Part shown: in pieces, positions 24,201 to 35,989 of the stretch
Layout of the letters: every line of letters starts with the position of its first letter
Numbering within the stretch: position 1 is the first letter of the stretch
DNA from: Hyparrhenia diplandra
Taxonomy: Eukaryota > Streptophyta > Magnoliopsida > Poales > Poaceae
Assembly (NCBI GenBank): GCA_015847255.1
Contig: JADLZK010012231.1
Span: 62,001 to 126,000 of the forward strand
Direction: 5' to 3'
Length of the DNA: 64,000 nt
The notes under the pieces: model-generated
The model's input: the letters and a program-made list of their open reading frames with translations, nothing else
What the model was told of the DNA's origin: nothing
Databases searched by the model: none
Position numbers and translations under genes: made by a program

Positions 24201-24972
24201 GTTTCGCAAGCGGCTTCGCCGGGTGGACGGCGGCGCGAGCTTTGACGCCGGCGGTGGCGGGGAGAGAGTGGTCGGGTTCTTGTTCACCTCTAACCCTAAC
24301 TTCAAACTTTTCAAATTACTCTCAAATTTTGAACCAAAACTCAAAAATTTCCAAAAAGCAACTTGCCTTAATTTTTCAAGATCTACAATTTTCACAATTG
24401 GAGCATTTTCAAATTCAGCCTAGAAATATGACTTTTTGAAATGCAGTTCAAAATTTTGAAATTTGAATTCAAAATTACTTTTAAAATCATCTAACAACTT
24501 AAAAAACTTTGTACATGACTTTTGTTCCTCTCAACAAGATCTACAAACTAGCTTTTTGAAATTTTTCTCAAATTATGCTTAGATTTTGAAATATTGAAAA
24601 GGGGGCAATTAGGGTTTTGATGAAATTCAAAATTACTTTTAAAATTTTGAACTAAACTTTGAAAACTCAAAATACCAACTTTGTTCAAAATTGAAAACTC
24701 TACCTTTTTGCTTTAATAACCATACCCAAATTCTTGATAGATTTTGAATAAAATAAAAAGGGGCAAACTAGAGTATAAAATCTAGGGTTTCCGGCAAGGG
24801 GGGGGCAGTTTAGGAATATGATTCCTCTCGCGTCTTTTCGACCGACAATGCAACCAACATAAAATAAACTTATTTTAGTTCAATGCAATACAGGGTGGGC
24901 TAAATATGCATGCTTTGCAATGATCATGATGACATGTCATGTTTTAGTGAAAATAACACCAAGGGTGTTACA
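21219..24972 (-). repeat. 5' LTR of element E
   Basis: Complete reverse LTR, about 3754 bp, from TATAACATAACC (21219) to GGTGTTACA (24972). Collinear with 47821-51570. It includes a reverse TATAAATA at 24136-24143. The right flank is TATCC. Confidence 0.9.
24136..24143 (-). promoter_or_regulatory. LTR TATA box (element E)
   Basis: Minus-strand TATAAATA at the same position relative to the GC-rich block as in the other LTR copies. Confidence 0.6.
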
Positions 24973-24977
24973 TATCC

Positions 24978-25616
24978 ATCCTTGTTTATTTCAATATCTA
25001 CCTTGATAACCCGTTTTGGTTAAAATGCTTAGAAAGGCTTAGCCATGCTAAATTAGTTAGACTTTTGAGTCAAAATATGACAAGTCTCTCATAATAGCCC
25101 GAATGGGCATTTGATGAGAAAGGATGTTATATGATGAGACCATACTGGGTTATGGTGTTTAATTTGAGACCGGTCGGGTAATTTGCATTGAGAATGGAGT
25201 CTCAGTGTAGTATTTCCGGCTTGTCGATTAAGGACCGAAGCGTGTAGGCCAGTGTAACCGAGACTATGGAACACAATCTCGCGCCCGAGGTGCGTTAACC
25301 AATGGCACGCCTGGGTGCGGCGCCGCCCCGAAACGGTCGAAACTAGTTCCGACCTCATACTCCGGTAAGCCCGATCTCGGGGTGTCAAATCGAAACGTAC
25401 AACCGCGCCTTTGGGAGTGGAGAGATGGCGGGAGCAGCGTGTACACTTCGTGGGTTAAATTTCCGGATGCCCGTGGGTTAGATTCCCAAGGTGTGAGGTG
25501 TACTGTGTTTCGGGTGGCGAGGACGCGATTCCGTTTTGAGTATCCAAGAAAGGGTTGATATATGCAAGCTTAAGTGCTACATATGTCGTGTGGAAAGAAC
25601 TCCCCAGCTGGGTTAA
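24978..25616 (+). repeat. 5' LTR of element A, second segment
   Basis: Forward LTR sequence (ATCCTTGTTTATTTCAATATC...) resuming after element E and matching 50200-50830. It ends at GTTAA (25612-25616), the target duplication of element T. It continues at 33033. Confidence 0.88.
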
Positions 25617-25935
25617 TGTTGACACATATTAACGTATACTTTTACTTGTCAACTGAATATGAAGAAGGACTAAAATATAATTAGATCACCTTATTAGGGC
25701 TTACACTGACGATTTCTATGAGTTTTGGTAAAGTTGTGATTTGCAGGGACTTAACAGAAAAACAGCAGAGTTGACGTGTCATACGACCAGCGCAACGTAA
25801 TGCAATCCAACTCGAAACAAGTCTAGAAGGCCCGGATTACACTCGACGTCAAAGAGTCCCAACACCCGAAAATACATCATCTAGAAGACTCCAGAAGCCA
25901 CGACGCACGACGGGACCCAGAGGGGACACCCCCCT

Positions 25936-25970
25936 GGGCCGATCGGCCCAATAATGGGGCCGATCGGCCC
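25936..25970 (+). promoter_or_regulatory. Paired 14-bp palindromes in the LTR
   Basis: GGGCCGATCGGCCC twice, start to start 21 bp (two helical turns), about 190 bp upstream of the TATA box. The pair recurs at 31981-32015 and, with small changes, in the ATH1 and RA LTRs (8680, 18213, 39373, 45931). It is possibly a protein-binding site. The function is inferred. Confidence 0.5.
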
Positions 25971-26265
25971 TCCTTGGCGGCCAAGTCAGCCCCCCGCGGG
26001 GAACCTTCCTCCACCGCCCTCTAAGACGCAATCAAAACCGGTTGTTTTACGTCGGTTTGATCCGAGGGCGTCGGTAGAAGTACGAGATGGATTAAGATCA
26101 AACACCGGATTAGTACCGCATCGCCTGCTGAAGCTGAAGGGACAGAAGAAGACCCATATATAAAGACCCCTAGACCCCCTGGTTTCAATCATCTCAGATC
26201 ATCTCCTCATTAGCTATCAACAGAGCAAAAACTAGGGTTTCATATTAGAAGAGAGAGAGGTCCCT

Positions 26266-26326
26266 CTAGTTGTCTAGTTCATCTAGTTCTAGTTCTAGTT
26301 CTAGTTCTTCTAGTTCATCTAGTTGT
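26266..26326 (+). repeat. CTAGTT/CTAGTTCAT microsatellite in LTR
   Basis: Imperfect hexanucleotide repeat CTAGTTCTAGTTCTAG, duplicated at 32303-32363 in the other LTR. It gives a spurious poly-serine frame. Confidence 0.85.
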
Positions 26327-26999
26327 AAGATCAAGAAGAGAGGCGAGGAGAAAGCTGGAGATCCGGACCTGTCGGATCTTCATCATCATTGTACTTCTGC
26401 TGCAACAAGTTCGTCTTCAGCAATCTCCAGGTTCTTCATATATTATTTCTATTTATTCTATTTAATTACTTTCAGTTCTTACTTTACTATATTTACTTTG
26501 GATCTCCGCTCGTATTGAGTGCTTTAGTTATCATATGTGGCTAGAGTAGTAATCGATAGTGTAGACGTGGTGTCTAGACTAGAGTTTACCCGAGTTTCGC
26601 CCAATCCACGGTTAGTTGTGGTAGCCCTTGGGGGTGGCAGACCACTGTCGGTCTTTGTAATCCACCACGTTCGGGTTGGTGATTCGTAGAGCTTTTGGCG
26701 GCCTTCCCCGATCACCCTTTTCGGTCTTTTTCGAGGATCGGGACGGCACCGTTGTTCGACGTAAGTAAAGTAAAGTAAGCCTTTGATTATTTAGATCTCA
26801 TTAGAATACTTAGAAAAACTTAACCCTCTCTTCCCACATTATTACCATTATTCTTTTAGGACGTTCTAAACCTTTCTAGTACACTTCACGTTCCCCGTGG
26901 AAAATTGATACTCTGGAATACTCCCGGGTGAAAGCTACATCGGTATCCGTGCGCTTGCGGATTTCTCTGTTCGCGTTAATTTATACCAACAAGCTTTTA

Positions 27000-27017
27000 C
27001 GGCGCCGTTGTCGGAGA
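27000..27017 (+). other. Element T primer binding site
   Basis: CGGCGCCGTTGTCGGAGA, starting 8 bases after the LTR end. Athila/Tat-type PBS. Confidence 0.7.
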
Positions 27018-27109
27018 ACGGTAGTTGTGCTAGTTAGAACCACGATCGTCCTTTTACCTTTTTTTTTTTCCCTTCTACCTTTCTTTCCTTTTACCCCTAC
27101 CTATACCAC

Positions 27110-28720
27110 ATGGATTTCACTCCTATCATTAAATTCTTTGCTCCAAAGGGCGACATGTTGGAGCCTCCATCATCTTCACACCCTATTCTTACAGATGGCT
27201 ATAAGCTTCGCCTCGCTCTTATAGCCATGGTTCGGGAGCAATCCTTCTGGGTTAGCACATGAAGATCCATACACCCACCTTAGAGATTTTGAGCAGTTGT
27301 GTTCTTGCGGGAATATTCCCGGCATGACACAAGAGACCATTAAATGGAAATTATTTCCGTTCTCCCTTGAGGGAAGAGCGAGAAAATGGTATGCTCACTC
27401 TGTAGGAAACGTAAATGGAGATTGGGATGAACTTCGAGACAAATTTTGTCTTGCCTTCTTTCCTCTTTATAAAATCGCCGACCTTAGAATAGAAGTTCTT
27501 ACATTTAGACAAAAGAGAAGGAGACTCTAGAAGCAGCCTGGGCTAGATTCACAAGCCTTACCAATTCGGGCCCAAACCTTTCCTTGCCCGACCATGTCCC
27601 GCTCTATCACTTTTATCGCGGTCTTAACAAGGAAGTCAGCTCGCATCTCGACATCACTTCAGGGAGGATCATTCTCACATAAACTAGTTAGTGAGGGAAA
27701 AGCCATTCTTGAGAAAATCCTTGACAACACTCCCTACACTAACGTTTTTGATGAGTTACCCGAAAAAAAGAAGTCGAGCCAAGCCCCGAACAACAAGAGG
27801 AGACACACGCAACCAAATCGAAAATTCCTATAATATCTTCTAAAGATTTGGTTGCCATAGAATCTCCTACTATGGAAACACATCACACTCTAAACACTTT
27901 AGAAAGTGATGAATCCCATCCTTCCATCGAGGTTGATCTTTTTTGAAAACTCTAGGAATGCCTCGAATTTATTATTTAGAATGCATCCACCTAAGAGACC
28001 TCCAAGTGAATATTTTTCAAATTCTTTTGAGGAGGAGTCTCTTAGAAAATGTTCTCGTTCCTACAAAGGATATCGGGAGGAATTCTATGATGGCATGTCT
28101 AGTGATGCCATAGAAGGAGAGCCAAGCTACCTAGAAGACGATCTTATTTTCTCCCCTTCCATGCCTAGACAAGATTACATATTCGAACCCATTTTCGAGA
28201 CCCATCCTTAACCCCGATGAGTCCTTGTACTCTCTTGAGACCCTTGAGGGCCCTAAAAATTCATCAAGACAACCTAAATATAAGAGCCATCAAGACCACC
28301 AGAAAGACCAAGAAGAGCGACAACAATGGCTAGAGGATAATAAAGAGTTATATGCTACAGTAGTTGAATGGATGGGACGAGACCTTAGATGAGATCGACT
28401 GAGAGACACCACTCTAAGAGAAACTTTAGATATCTATGACAAATCAACCTTGGAGTTTGAGAAGAAGGATGACATCAATGAGCATGGAAGCTACTACATA
28501 GACACTTCATCTAGTTCATGCTCACATGAGAAACTTCCTGAACTACCTAGTCTCTCTAGTCTAACCACTCTCAAGACGTACAACCCCTCGTGCTCTTGCC
28601 TCCTATAGATTTTGAGAGGGTGATTGTAGATGCGTTCATCTATAATAAATATTCTAGATCTCGTGGTCATGAATCTTGATATAGGTGGTGTTGAAGAGGA
28701 GACCACTTCACTATCTTAAG
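27110..28720 (+). pseudogene. Element T gag and acidic downstream coding region
   Basis: The ATG at 27110 gives MDFTPIIKFFAPKGDMLEPP. After a frameshift come HEDPYTHLRDFEQLCS and the retrotransposon gag core TIKWKLFPFSLEGRARKWY, W.ELRDKFCLAFFPLYKIADLR.EVLTFRQ. The next frame continues PLYHFYRGLNKEVSSHLDIT.GG.F and EGKAILEKILDNTPY. A further stretch rich in Glu and Ser (DAIEGEPSYLEDDLIF, then YYIDTSSSSCSHEKLPELPS) ends near 28720 and resembles no domain I know. Capsid formation is the likely role of the first half. At least five frameshifts or stops break it. Confidence 0.75.
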
Positions 28721-31620
28721 TAGCTTTCAAAAGGTTTCCTAAGGGACGAGCTTGTGTCCTAGAATAAGAATTCTTGAGATAGAACATGAGTCTTTACTTT
28801 TCCTTGTGATATGAGTATATAAATATACATGTGAAAATATTCCTTCAGGTATTTCTGTCACTAATCATTATAGGATTGGAGCGAAAAAATCTTTTGTTGG
28901 ACTAACCCCTCGTAGGAAATAAGACACTCTCAAATAAGCTTGGGGAGGTCCCTGAGATGAGCTCACACTGAGATGAAGCAAGACACAAGGACTTCTACAA
29001 GATGTTCCAAAGCACCATCATGCTCCAAATATTAAAGGTAACATCTTGAGGTAAGTCATAGAACCTTCTCTTTATCATGGCTTACTCATAAAGTCAAACA
29101 TGTTAGAGTTACAACTTTGCTTGATTCTATCGATGATCTTAACATGTTTAGCTCTATAACTTCTTCTTCACACCACTCACTTGATCACTCATCATTCATG
29201 TTACAATTTTAAATGCTACTTTCATGCTTGGTGTCCGATCTTGTCACCTTTGTCATAAATAAATAGAACACATGATGTTACCATGTTTAGATGTGCCCAA
29301 GGATAGAGTAAGATGAATAAAGTTTTGGTTCTATTGGTGTTTTCCCACCAATAGAGCCCATGCACTTGATCTCTACCTTGTCTATGCAAGCAGGACACAC
29401 TTTGCTCAAAATGTGGAGGAGTCCGCCACTTCTCCAAAATTCCACAAGTGAATGTCCCGACCTACGACATGCACACAGCGAGCAAGGAACATGGGTGATG
29501 CCATCCTACTAGGAGATGCAAATCTGTCAAGATCGGATGAAGCACCCAAGGAGTGATCAAGCAAGATTTGAAGGAACAAGAGGGGTTGACACCTCCACAA
29601 TTGTCTACCTCAATCCAACATCGCTAAGAGACTAGGTGAATACCTAGCTTGGGGAGGGCATCCTCCGTTTATCAAGCCCAAGAAGAACAAGACGGAGACG
29701 CTACAAGAAGAAGTAAGCATGGGGAAAGAAAGAATCATCACCTACTAAAGAGGACAACAAGAGTACACCTTCGGGAAGACGTACCGCTACCAGCGTCACC
29801 AACCGAACAAACACCGTCGGCTACCTCATCTACACCACTCATCGAGATCATTGAGGGCACCGCACTGCAACCACGACATCCCGACGAGATTCCATAGATG
29901 ACAAAGACGCCATGAGTAAGTACTCGAAACTCTCACCGAGAGGTAACTCGGTATTTATCTGCATATTTAATTTTCTCGCATAGCATATTTCAATTAGCAT
30001 GTTTCCTTTAAGCATATTTACTTTTTCTAAAACCCGCATTAGAAAATCATAAAATTATGTTTCTTTGCATTTGCATTAGTTCCTTAAAAGCCCCATGCAA
30101 GCACCCCTTCTTTGTGGCGGCATAAAAATAAAAATACAAAAATATGTGAGCACATGAAGGCTCACAACATAATCCTAGAATTTGTTCCTTCGGGTATGTG
30201 CGAAATTAATATTTGCGGGGAGAACATTTAAGGAAAACCCGAGAGATGAACAAGTTCCAAGGAGGAATCAAAGGACTACTTCAAGATTTAGCTTGGGGAG
30301 AGCACCCCCAGTTATCACGATAAGTATCACTATCCTATCCATTTTAATATTAGCTAGTTATATATGTTTGCTTTGCTAGATTTAATTGGTCATAATTAGA
30401 GTCTTAGTTTGTGAGAGTCTAAATAAATGCTAGAGTACGCTAGTTAGCTTTTATCTTTAAATATTGATCTTGATGATATATGCTAAGGAAATGATGAATA
30501 GTTGCTCCGCCATAGTTCCTCTTAAAAAGTACTTACACTTCAGACTTAGATTCTCCCAAAGCTTTAAATGCTTAATATGCTCTAAACCCAACACTGTGGG
30601 AAGCACATGCTTAATCGAGTCTTAGCATTGAAAGATAAAGATACATGAAAAGTTGAGCTCTTTGTTTATCATACTCCTAGAGATACTTGATTCCCGGTTT
30701 TTATCTTTGAAAATTATAAAACACTACATGATGAGTTCCTTAGCTATGACCCTTAAGAGTTTATCATTCACATCAAGATCATCCCACTCCACTAAATATT
30801 TGCTTCTAACCCTAAGTACGCCTCCCCATACTCCATCAAGCCGCTAGCCATAATTAAAAAAAATAAACTCTTGCAATATTTGGATATGTCTCTCTCGGTG
30901 CTTTTATGTCAAGTAGAGGCTGGGCTACATTCGAAAAAAAAAAGAGAGAAAAAGAGAAGAAAAAGAAAAATAAATATTTAGAGAGAAAAGTGAGACGAGA
31001 GAGGGAGAGTAATGGACAAAAGTCATACTAGGCGAGAAGGGCCTACCTCCCTAATAATAATAAAAATGTATTTAGAGATGAATAATGGACACGTGTCCGA
31101 GGATGAGTAGGGCCCACATCTCTAAGGAGAGAGAAAATGAACATAAGTAGGGGCAAAGCCCACCTCTCCAAGAATGGATAGCCCAGGTTCTTAGCAATTT
31201 TAGAAAGAGAGATATAGTCCAAGATGCTTGAGAAGAAAAATAATAGAAAAAGGCTAAAGGCTGTTTACTACCTTTCATCCTCATTCATTCCGCCATTACC
31301 ATTCCACCATATGTATCTTACCACGTGTGACTCCACTATATATACCACCTACTTGAGAGGGTCATACATAGGATCTCCGAGTTTCTTTTGAAAAAATATT
31401 GCAAAACCCCGGGATGATAGTTGATCAAAGAGCTTGAGACATGGTACTTAACTTGATTGTTCTCGCCTTTTTAATTGCTTATGATTTATGAAATGGCTAC
31501 GCCCCATGGTAAAAGATATGAGAGAGCAATCTTGTTGAGAGGAGAATTTGTTTCGATAAACATAGTACTTCCGAGTTATGAAAGCGTAGTAGCAACTCCC
31601 GATCCTACTATAGCGTATAG
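28721..31620 (+). other. Element T 3' internal region
   Basis: No continuous frame, but a degenerate stretch at 29755-29900 resembles the tail of the ATH1/RA protein (NKSTPS..., EQTPSATSSTP.IEIIEGT). From about 29930 it is collinear with the 3' non-coding region of RA, including the AG-rich tract near 30940-31020 and CCACATCTCTAAGGAGAG. Otherwise I see nothing. Confidence 0.6.
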
Positions 31621-31658
31621 CTTTGCTAGGGACTAGCAAAGGGTAAGCTTGGGGAGCT
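31621..31658 (+). promoter_or_regulatory. Conserved hairpin plus polypurine tract of T
   Basis: CTTTGCTAG-GGA-CTAGCAAAG (31621-31641) followed by GGTAAGCTTGGGGAGCT and the 3' LTR. Identical stem and loop to ATH1 and RA. Confidence 0.7.
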
Positions 31659-33026
31659 TGTTGACACATATTAACGTATACTTTTACTTGTCAAATGAAT
31701 ATGAAGAAGGACTAAAATATAATTAGATCACCTTATTAGGGCTTACATCGACGATTTCCATGAGTTTTGGTAAAGTTGTGATTTGCGGGGACTTAACAGA
31801 AAAAGCAAGCAGAGTTGACGTGTCATACGACCAACGCAACGTAATGCAATCCAACTCGAAACAAGTCTAGAAGGCTCGGATTACACTCGGCGTCAAAGAG
31901 TCCCAACACCCGAAAATACATCATCTAGAAGACTCCGAAGCCACGACAAGACGACGGGACCCCGAGGGGGACACCCCACTGGGCCGATCGGCCCAATAAT
32001 GGGGCCGATCGGCCCTCCTGGCGCGCCAAGTCAGCCACGCGGGAACCTTCCTCCACCGCCTCTAAGACGCAATCAAAACCGGTTGTTTTACGCCGGTTTG
32101 ATCCGAGGGCGTCGGTAGAAGTACGAGATGGATTAAGATCAAACACCGGATTAGTACCGCGACGCTGCTGAAGCTGAAGGGACGTAAGAAGACCCATATA
32201 TAAAGACCCCTAGACCCCCGGGTTTCAATCATCTCGGATCATCTCCTCATTAGCTATCAACGAGCAAAAACTAGGGTTTCATATTAGAAGAGAGAGGTCC
32301 CTCTAGTTGTCTAGTTCATCTAGTTCTAGCTCTAGTTCTAGTTCTTCTAGTTCATCTAGTTGTAAGATCAAGAAGAGAGGCGAGGAGAAATTTGGAGATC
32401 CGGACTGTCGGATCTTCATCATCATTGTACTTCCTCGCAACAAGTTCGTCTTCAGCAATCTCCGGGTTCTTCATATATTATTTCTATTTATTCTATTTAA
32501 TTACTTTCAGTTCTTACTTTACTATATTTCTTGGATCTCCGCTCGTATTGAGTGCTTTAGTTATCATATGTGGCTAGAGTAGTAATCGATAGTGTAGGCG
32601 TGGTGTCTAGACTAGAGTTTACCTCGAAGTTTGCGCCCAATCCCACGGTTAGTTGTGGTAGCAGGGGGTGGTGACACTGTCGGGTCTTTGTAATCCACCA
32701 CGTTCGGGTTGGTGATTAGTAGAGCTTTTTGGCGGCCTTCCCCGATCACCCTTTCCCAGTCTTTTTCGAGGATCGGGACGGTACCGTTGTTCGACGTAAG
32801 TAAAGTAAAGTAAGCCTTTGATTATTTAGATCTCATTAGAATACTTAGAAAACTTAACCCTCTCTTCCCACATTATTACCATTATTCTTTTAGGACGTTC
32901 TAAACCTTTCTAGTACACTTCACGTTCCCCGTGGAAAATCGATACTACGGAATACTCCGGGTGAAAGCTACATCGGTATCCGTCGCGCTACTGGATTTCT
33001 ACGCTCAGCGTTAATTTATACCAACA
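31659..33026 (+). repeat. 3' LTR of element T
   Basis: About 1368 bp paired with 25617-26991. It has paired palindromes at 31981 and 32002, TATATAAAG at about 32197, and the microsatellite at 32303. It is followed by A and then GTTAA and the resuming LTR of element A. Confidence 0.92.
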
Positions 33027-33032
33027 AGTTAA

Positions 33033-33764
33033 TCGATTTGAAATCGCCATGCTTCTCGGATATGGAGACTCGGTTTCTCGACTTATATCGTAGTTTAATT
33101 ATGAAACGATGAAGAGATGGAATAAGAGATAGAATATCTACAAAGTGTGTGCTCTAGTATAAGATCACCTAGATTAGGTGAGATATTAAATTGGGACTAA
33201 AAATGTTGAAAGTAAGGATTCACTACTAGTAAGTCGTTACGCAAAAAAAGAGTCCTTGATTCTTGCTTAAAGCCTTACCTTGAATCCTTTTAGACCGGCA
33301 TTTCGAAGTCTTCTCCTATTTTCTTTAGTCGGGTAAGTCTTGTTGAGTACTCCGTACTCGGGGTTTGTTAACCCATGTTGCGGGACCGGGTAGTCATGTC
33401 CGCCTTTGGACCTTGTTGTATGACGATCCATCGGGAGGATAGTGACGATGAGTGAGAAGTGAGACCCGTGGGTTGGGTCCGTTAGTGAGAGTTATGTAAT
33501 AAACTTTACGTTACTCCTACTTATATTTTGTAAAACTTGTTTTAAATAAATGGTTGTAAAATTATTGTAATATAAGTCTTATTTGTTTTACTACGATTAT
33601 GTATGAAAAACTGTTGTAATCTTTGCAATGACCTCGTAACGGATCCTCGGTTGGAATAGTTAATAGTTCTTTTTTCGAGTTACGGGTGCACATATGTGAC
33701 TATTAAAGGTCGTGGTACCGATAATTAGTACATGTGGGCCCTATAATTTGAAGGTTACATTACG
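33033..33764 (+). repeat. 5' LTR of element A, third segment
   Basis: Forward LTR end (TCGATTTGAAATCGCC...GGTTACATTACG) matching 50840-51570. It completes the 5' LTR of A and is directly followed by the PBS. Confidence 0.88.
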
Positions 33765-33782
33765 GTGGCATCGAGCCTCCGT
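33765..33782 (+). other. Element A primer binding site
   Basis: GTGGCATCGAGCCTCC, related to TGGTATCAGAGCC (initiator-Met tRNA type). The same ATCGAGCC variant is present in element E. Confidence 0.65.
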
Positions 33783-34146
33783 TACGGTGTTCTTTGTAGT
33801 ATTACTTTACAAAACTTCAAAAGGATTTGGGTCAAACTAATTTTGTTCTTACTTTGGTCCAAATTGCTTATCCTCTTATCTTATTCTATTGAAAAATTTT
33901 CTTATCTAATTTCAAAAGGATATAAGTGGAGTAGCATTATATATTGCCCTACTTATAAAATCTTTTAATGCAAAAAGTCTTTATTGATTGTTACGTAGGT
34001 TCGATTCAAGCATCATGTTTAAATCACTTGTTAATGTTACTTTCCCCTTTAATGTGGTTTGGGTTAAGTAGTATCAACCCTATTCTTGCTAACCTTTAGA
34101 TCCTCCTACCGAATCTTGGTAATCTCATCATAACTATTCTACTGTA

Positions 34147-34713
34147 ATGGCCCGTACTAAAATGACTCCTAGAAAGAAGACAGGAGGACCAAAAGGCGCC
34201 CCTCGTCACCACTTTGCAAAGAAGAGATGATCCCGAAGCAAGCACCAGTCAAACTAAAACTCATGAAGGAAGCAAAGCAAGCACAAGAAAGATCTTCAAG
34301 AAGAGATTGAGCGCGACCAAAGAATTGGATCAAGTTACCGAGAGATAGATGTCGTGATGCAATTCAAATTGAAAACTGCAAGTCGAAGTTGGATCGACGC
34401 TCAAAACTCTGAGGAAATGTAGTCGGGGCATTGATTGAGACGGTCCACGAGAAGAAGGCAGCCAAAGATCGGTGTGATCATCTAATTCAAGATAATCGAA
34501 CCGGTGGCCTACGCGATTCAACTGGAAGCTCAAGAAGTCAATCGAATATACAAATTCAGCATATGAATAATCTCCTCAACCCAAATCACCAACCCCAGCA
34601 AAGTACAAGATGATTTGGGTATAGTAATCCAAGAGAATGTGGAAGAAGAGGAGAATCCGTAAGAAGTGGAGCCTCAAGTTAGTGACAATGAGTCGAGAAT
34701 GACCCTTAAATAG
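34147..34713 (+). pseudogene. Element A accessory ORF upstream of gag, H3-tail-like N-terminus
   Basis: The ATG at 34147 gives MARTKMTPRKKTGGPKGAPR and then HHFAKKR and a stop at 34228. Other frames continue with DPEASTSQTKTHEGSKAS, a charged heptad-like stretch (VVGALIETVHEKKAAK.RCDHLIQDN) and an acidic end (QENVEEEENP, VEPQVSDNES) with a stop at 34711-34713. It is homologous to 20272-20834 in element E. The start resembles histone H3 (ARTKQTARKSTGGKAPR) at A1-R2-T3-K4, T6, R8-K9, T11-G12-G13 and A15-P16-R17. It is not part of gag, whose ATG is at 34900. The product and role are unknown. A basic nuclear-localisation segment is the simplest alternative. Confidence 0.6.
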
Positions 34714-34899
34714 GAATGAGATTTTTGTAGAATATGTAACATAGTTTTGTTTAATAGTAAGCTACTTAGATAAGCCCCGGGTAGACGAGAATGGGAACCT
34801 TGTTTTAAGAATAAGTTATATGTGTTGTTTTCGTTTTGTATTTCTTTTGAAGTTCAATAAATGCGGTTGGGTGTTATATAGTTGTGTTTTAAAAAGCGG

Positions 34900-35935
34900 A
34901 TGTCGCACAACAACAATACCAGCTCCCAGAATAGGGATGACGTTCCAAACCCTCCACCCGTCCCAACTAACCTTGGCCGACGCCATTGCGGCTTTGGTTC
35001 AAGCCACCACTGAGAACTCTCGTTTGATACGAGAAGTAGCTCGCGAATCGTAATCAGCCATCGTGGCAACAGAGATAGACATGATCATCAGGATGAAACA
35101 TCCTATCCAGACTTTACTGCCACTAAACCTCCAGTTTTTAACAAAGCTGATGAACCACTAGAGGCGAGATGATTGGCTCGTACAATGGATCGTAAATTTG
35201 AGTTGATTACCTCGCTTGAATACCAAAAGCCATATTTTTGTAAGCCCAACAACTCCGCAATGCAAATGGAGCTTGGTGGAAGAACTTTAAAGCCGAAAGC
35301 AAACCAGCAGAGAGCATCAGATTACTTGGACCGAATTCAAAAATGCTTTTCGAGCTCATTTTATTCCTAAGGGAATAATGGCTAGAAAGCTGGATGAATT
35401 TCTCGCCCCGGAGACAAGGAGAAGAATCGGTAATGCAATATGTTGGAAAGTTTAATCATCTGTCACAATATGCCACAGCCCATGTTGATACTGATGAAAA
35501 GAAGAAAAATTGGTTCTTTCGAGGTCTCAACCCTAGGTTGCAAGCCATGATGAATGTGCAAGACACGGATACTTATCACGAGGTAGTCAATATGGCTATC
35601 TCTTCAGAGGAAAAGTATCGTGCTCTCCAGGAGTATGAGAATAAGGAAAGTCAGGGGAAGAAAAAGTTTGGTGGACCATCTGGTGGTAAAGCAAAACGCC
35701 TAAAGATTTATTATCATCCTGTAAACCACAACAGACCATTCTATCGCCCCCAAGATAGCAAAGGCAGCAGCCTTATTTCAAACTGCTTGCGGCTCCCTAT
35801 TATCCCCGCCACCAAGTGCCCCAAGCATTCGTCCTCCACCACCTCAAAACCCCAATTATACTTGTTTTTAATTGCGGAAAGATCGGTCATATGGCTCGGG
35901 AATGCCCCAATCCCCACGGTATAATCCCAACTATC
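34900..35935 (+). pseudogene. Element A gag
   Basis: Starts MSHNNNTSSQNRDDVPNPPP, then LADAIAALVQATTENSRLIREVA. After frameshifts come the capsid blocks DDWL, FKN.FRAHFIPKGIMARKLDEFL (about 35340-35400) and GEESVMQYVGKFNHLSQYAT (35409-35475), then FRGLNPRLQAMMNVQDTDTYHEVVNMAI. The zinc knuckle NCGKIGHMARECPNPH (35865-35920) has lost its first cysteine to a 1-base insertion. Gag assembles the cytoplasmic particle that packages element RNA. At least four frame breaks are present. Confidence 0.8.
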
Positions 35936-35989
35936 AGGGAGTTTCGGGAATCCACAAAGACCTAAGCGTAAAAGATCGAGAAGGGAAAG

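Larger units (their letters stand above)
4898..24972 (-). mobile_element. Reverse Tekay-like LTR retrotransposon E, nested in A
   Basis: Same family as A, opposite orientation. The left end TGTAACAGAACC (4898) and right end GGTGTTACA (24972) are flanked by a perfect 5-bp target duplication TATCC (4893-4897 and 24973-24977) inside the 5' LTR of A. On the plus strand it shows a truncated 3' LTR (4898 to about 6043), RNase H, RT, PR, gag (split by ATH1), accessory ORF, PBS and an intact 5' LTR (21219-24972). Integrase, PPT and the U3 of the left LTR are missing, so it is defective. Confidence 0.9.
25617..26991 (+). repeat. 5' LTR of element T
   Basis: About 1375 bp, closely matching 31659-33026. 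It contains two perfect GGGCCGATCGGCCC palindromes (25936-25949 and 25957-25970), TATATAAAG at 26157, and the CTAGTT microsatellite. Confidence 0.92.
25617..33026 (+). mobile_element. Athila/Tat-related gag-only LTR element T (non-autonomous)
   Basis: LTRs 25617-26991 and 31659-33026 begin TGTTGACACATATTAACG and end ACCAACA. GTTAA occurs at 25612-25616 and 33028-33032, with one extra A on the right. The PBS is CGGCGCCGTTGTCGGAGA. The internal region (4.7 kb) has a gag domain and an acidic unidentified coding stretch, with no protease, RT or integrase motif found. The LTR core (about 25850-26190) and the region before the PPT are shared with ATH1/RA, while the LTR ends and gag are its own. It is a mosaic sister family. 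Confidence 0.85.

Noticed and set aside
26270..26350. Poly-serine frame at the start of a possible protein (also 32307-32370)
   Set aside because: It is the CTAGTT microsatellite inside the T LTRs, and it exists only because the repeat lacks stops in that frame.
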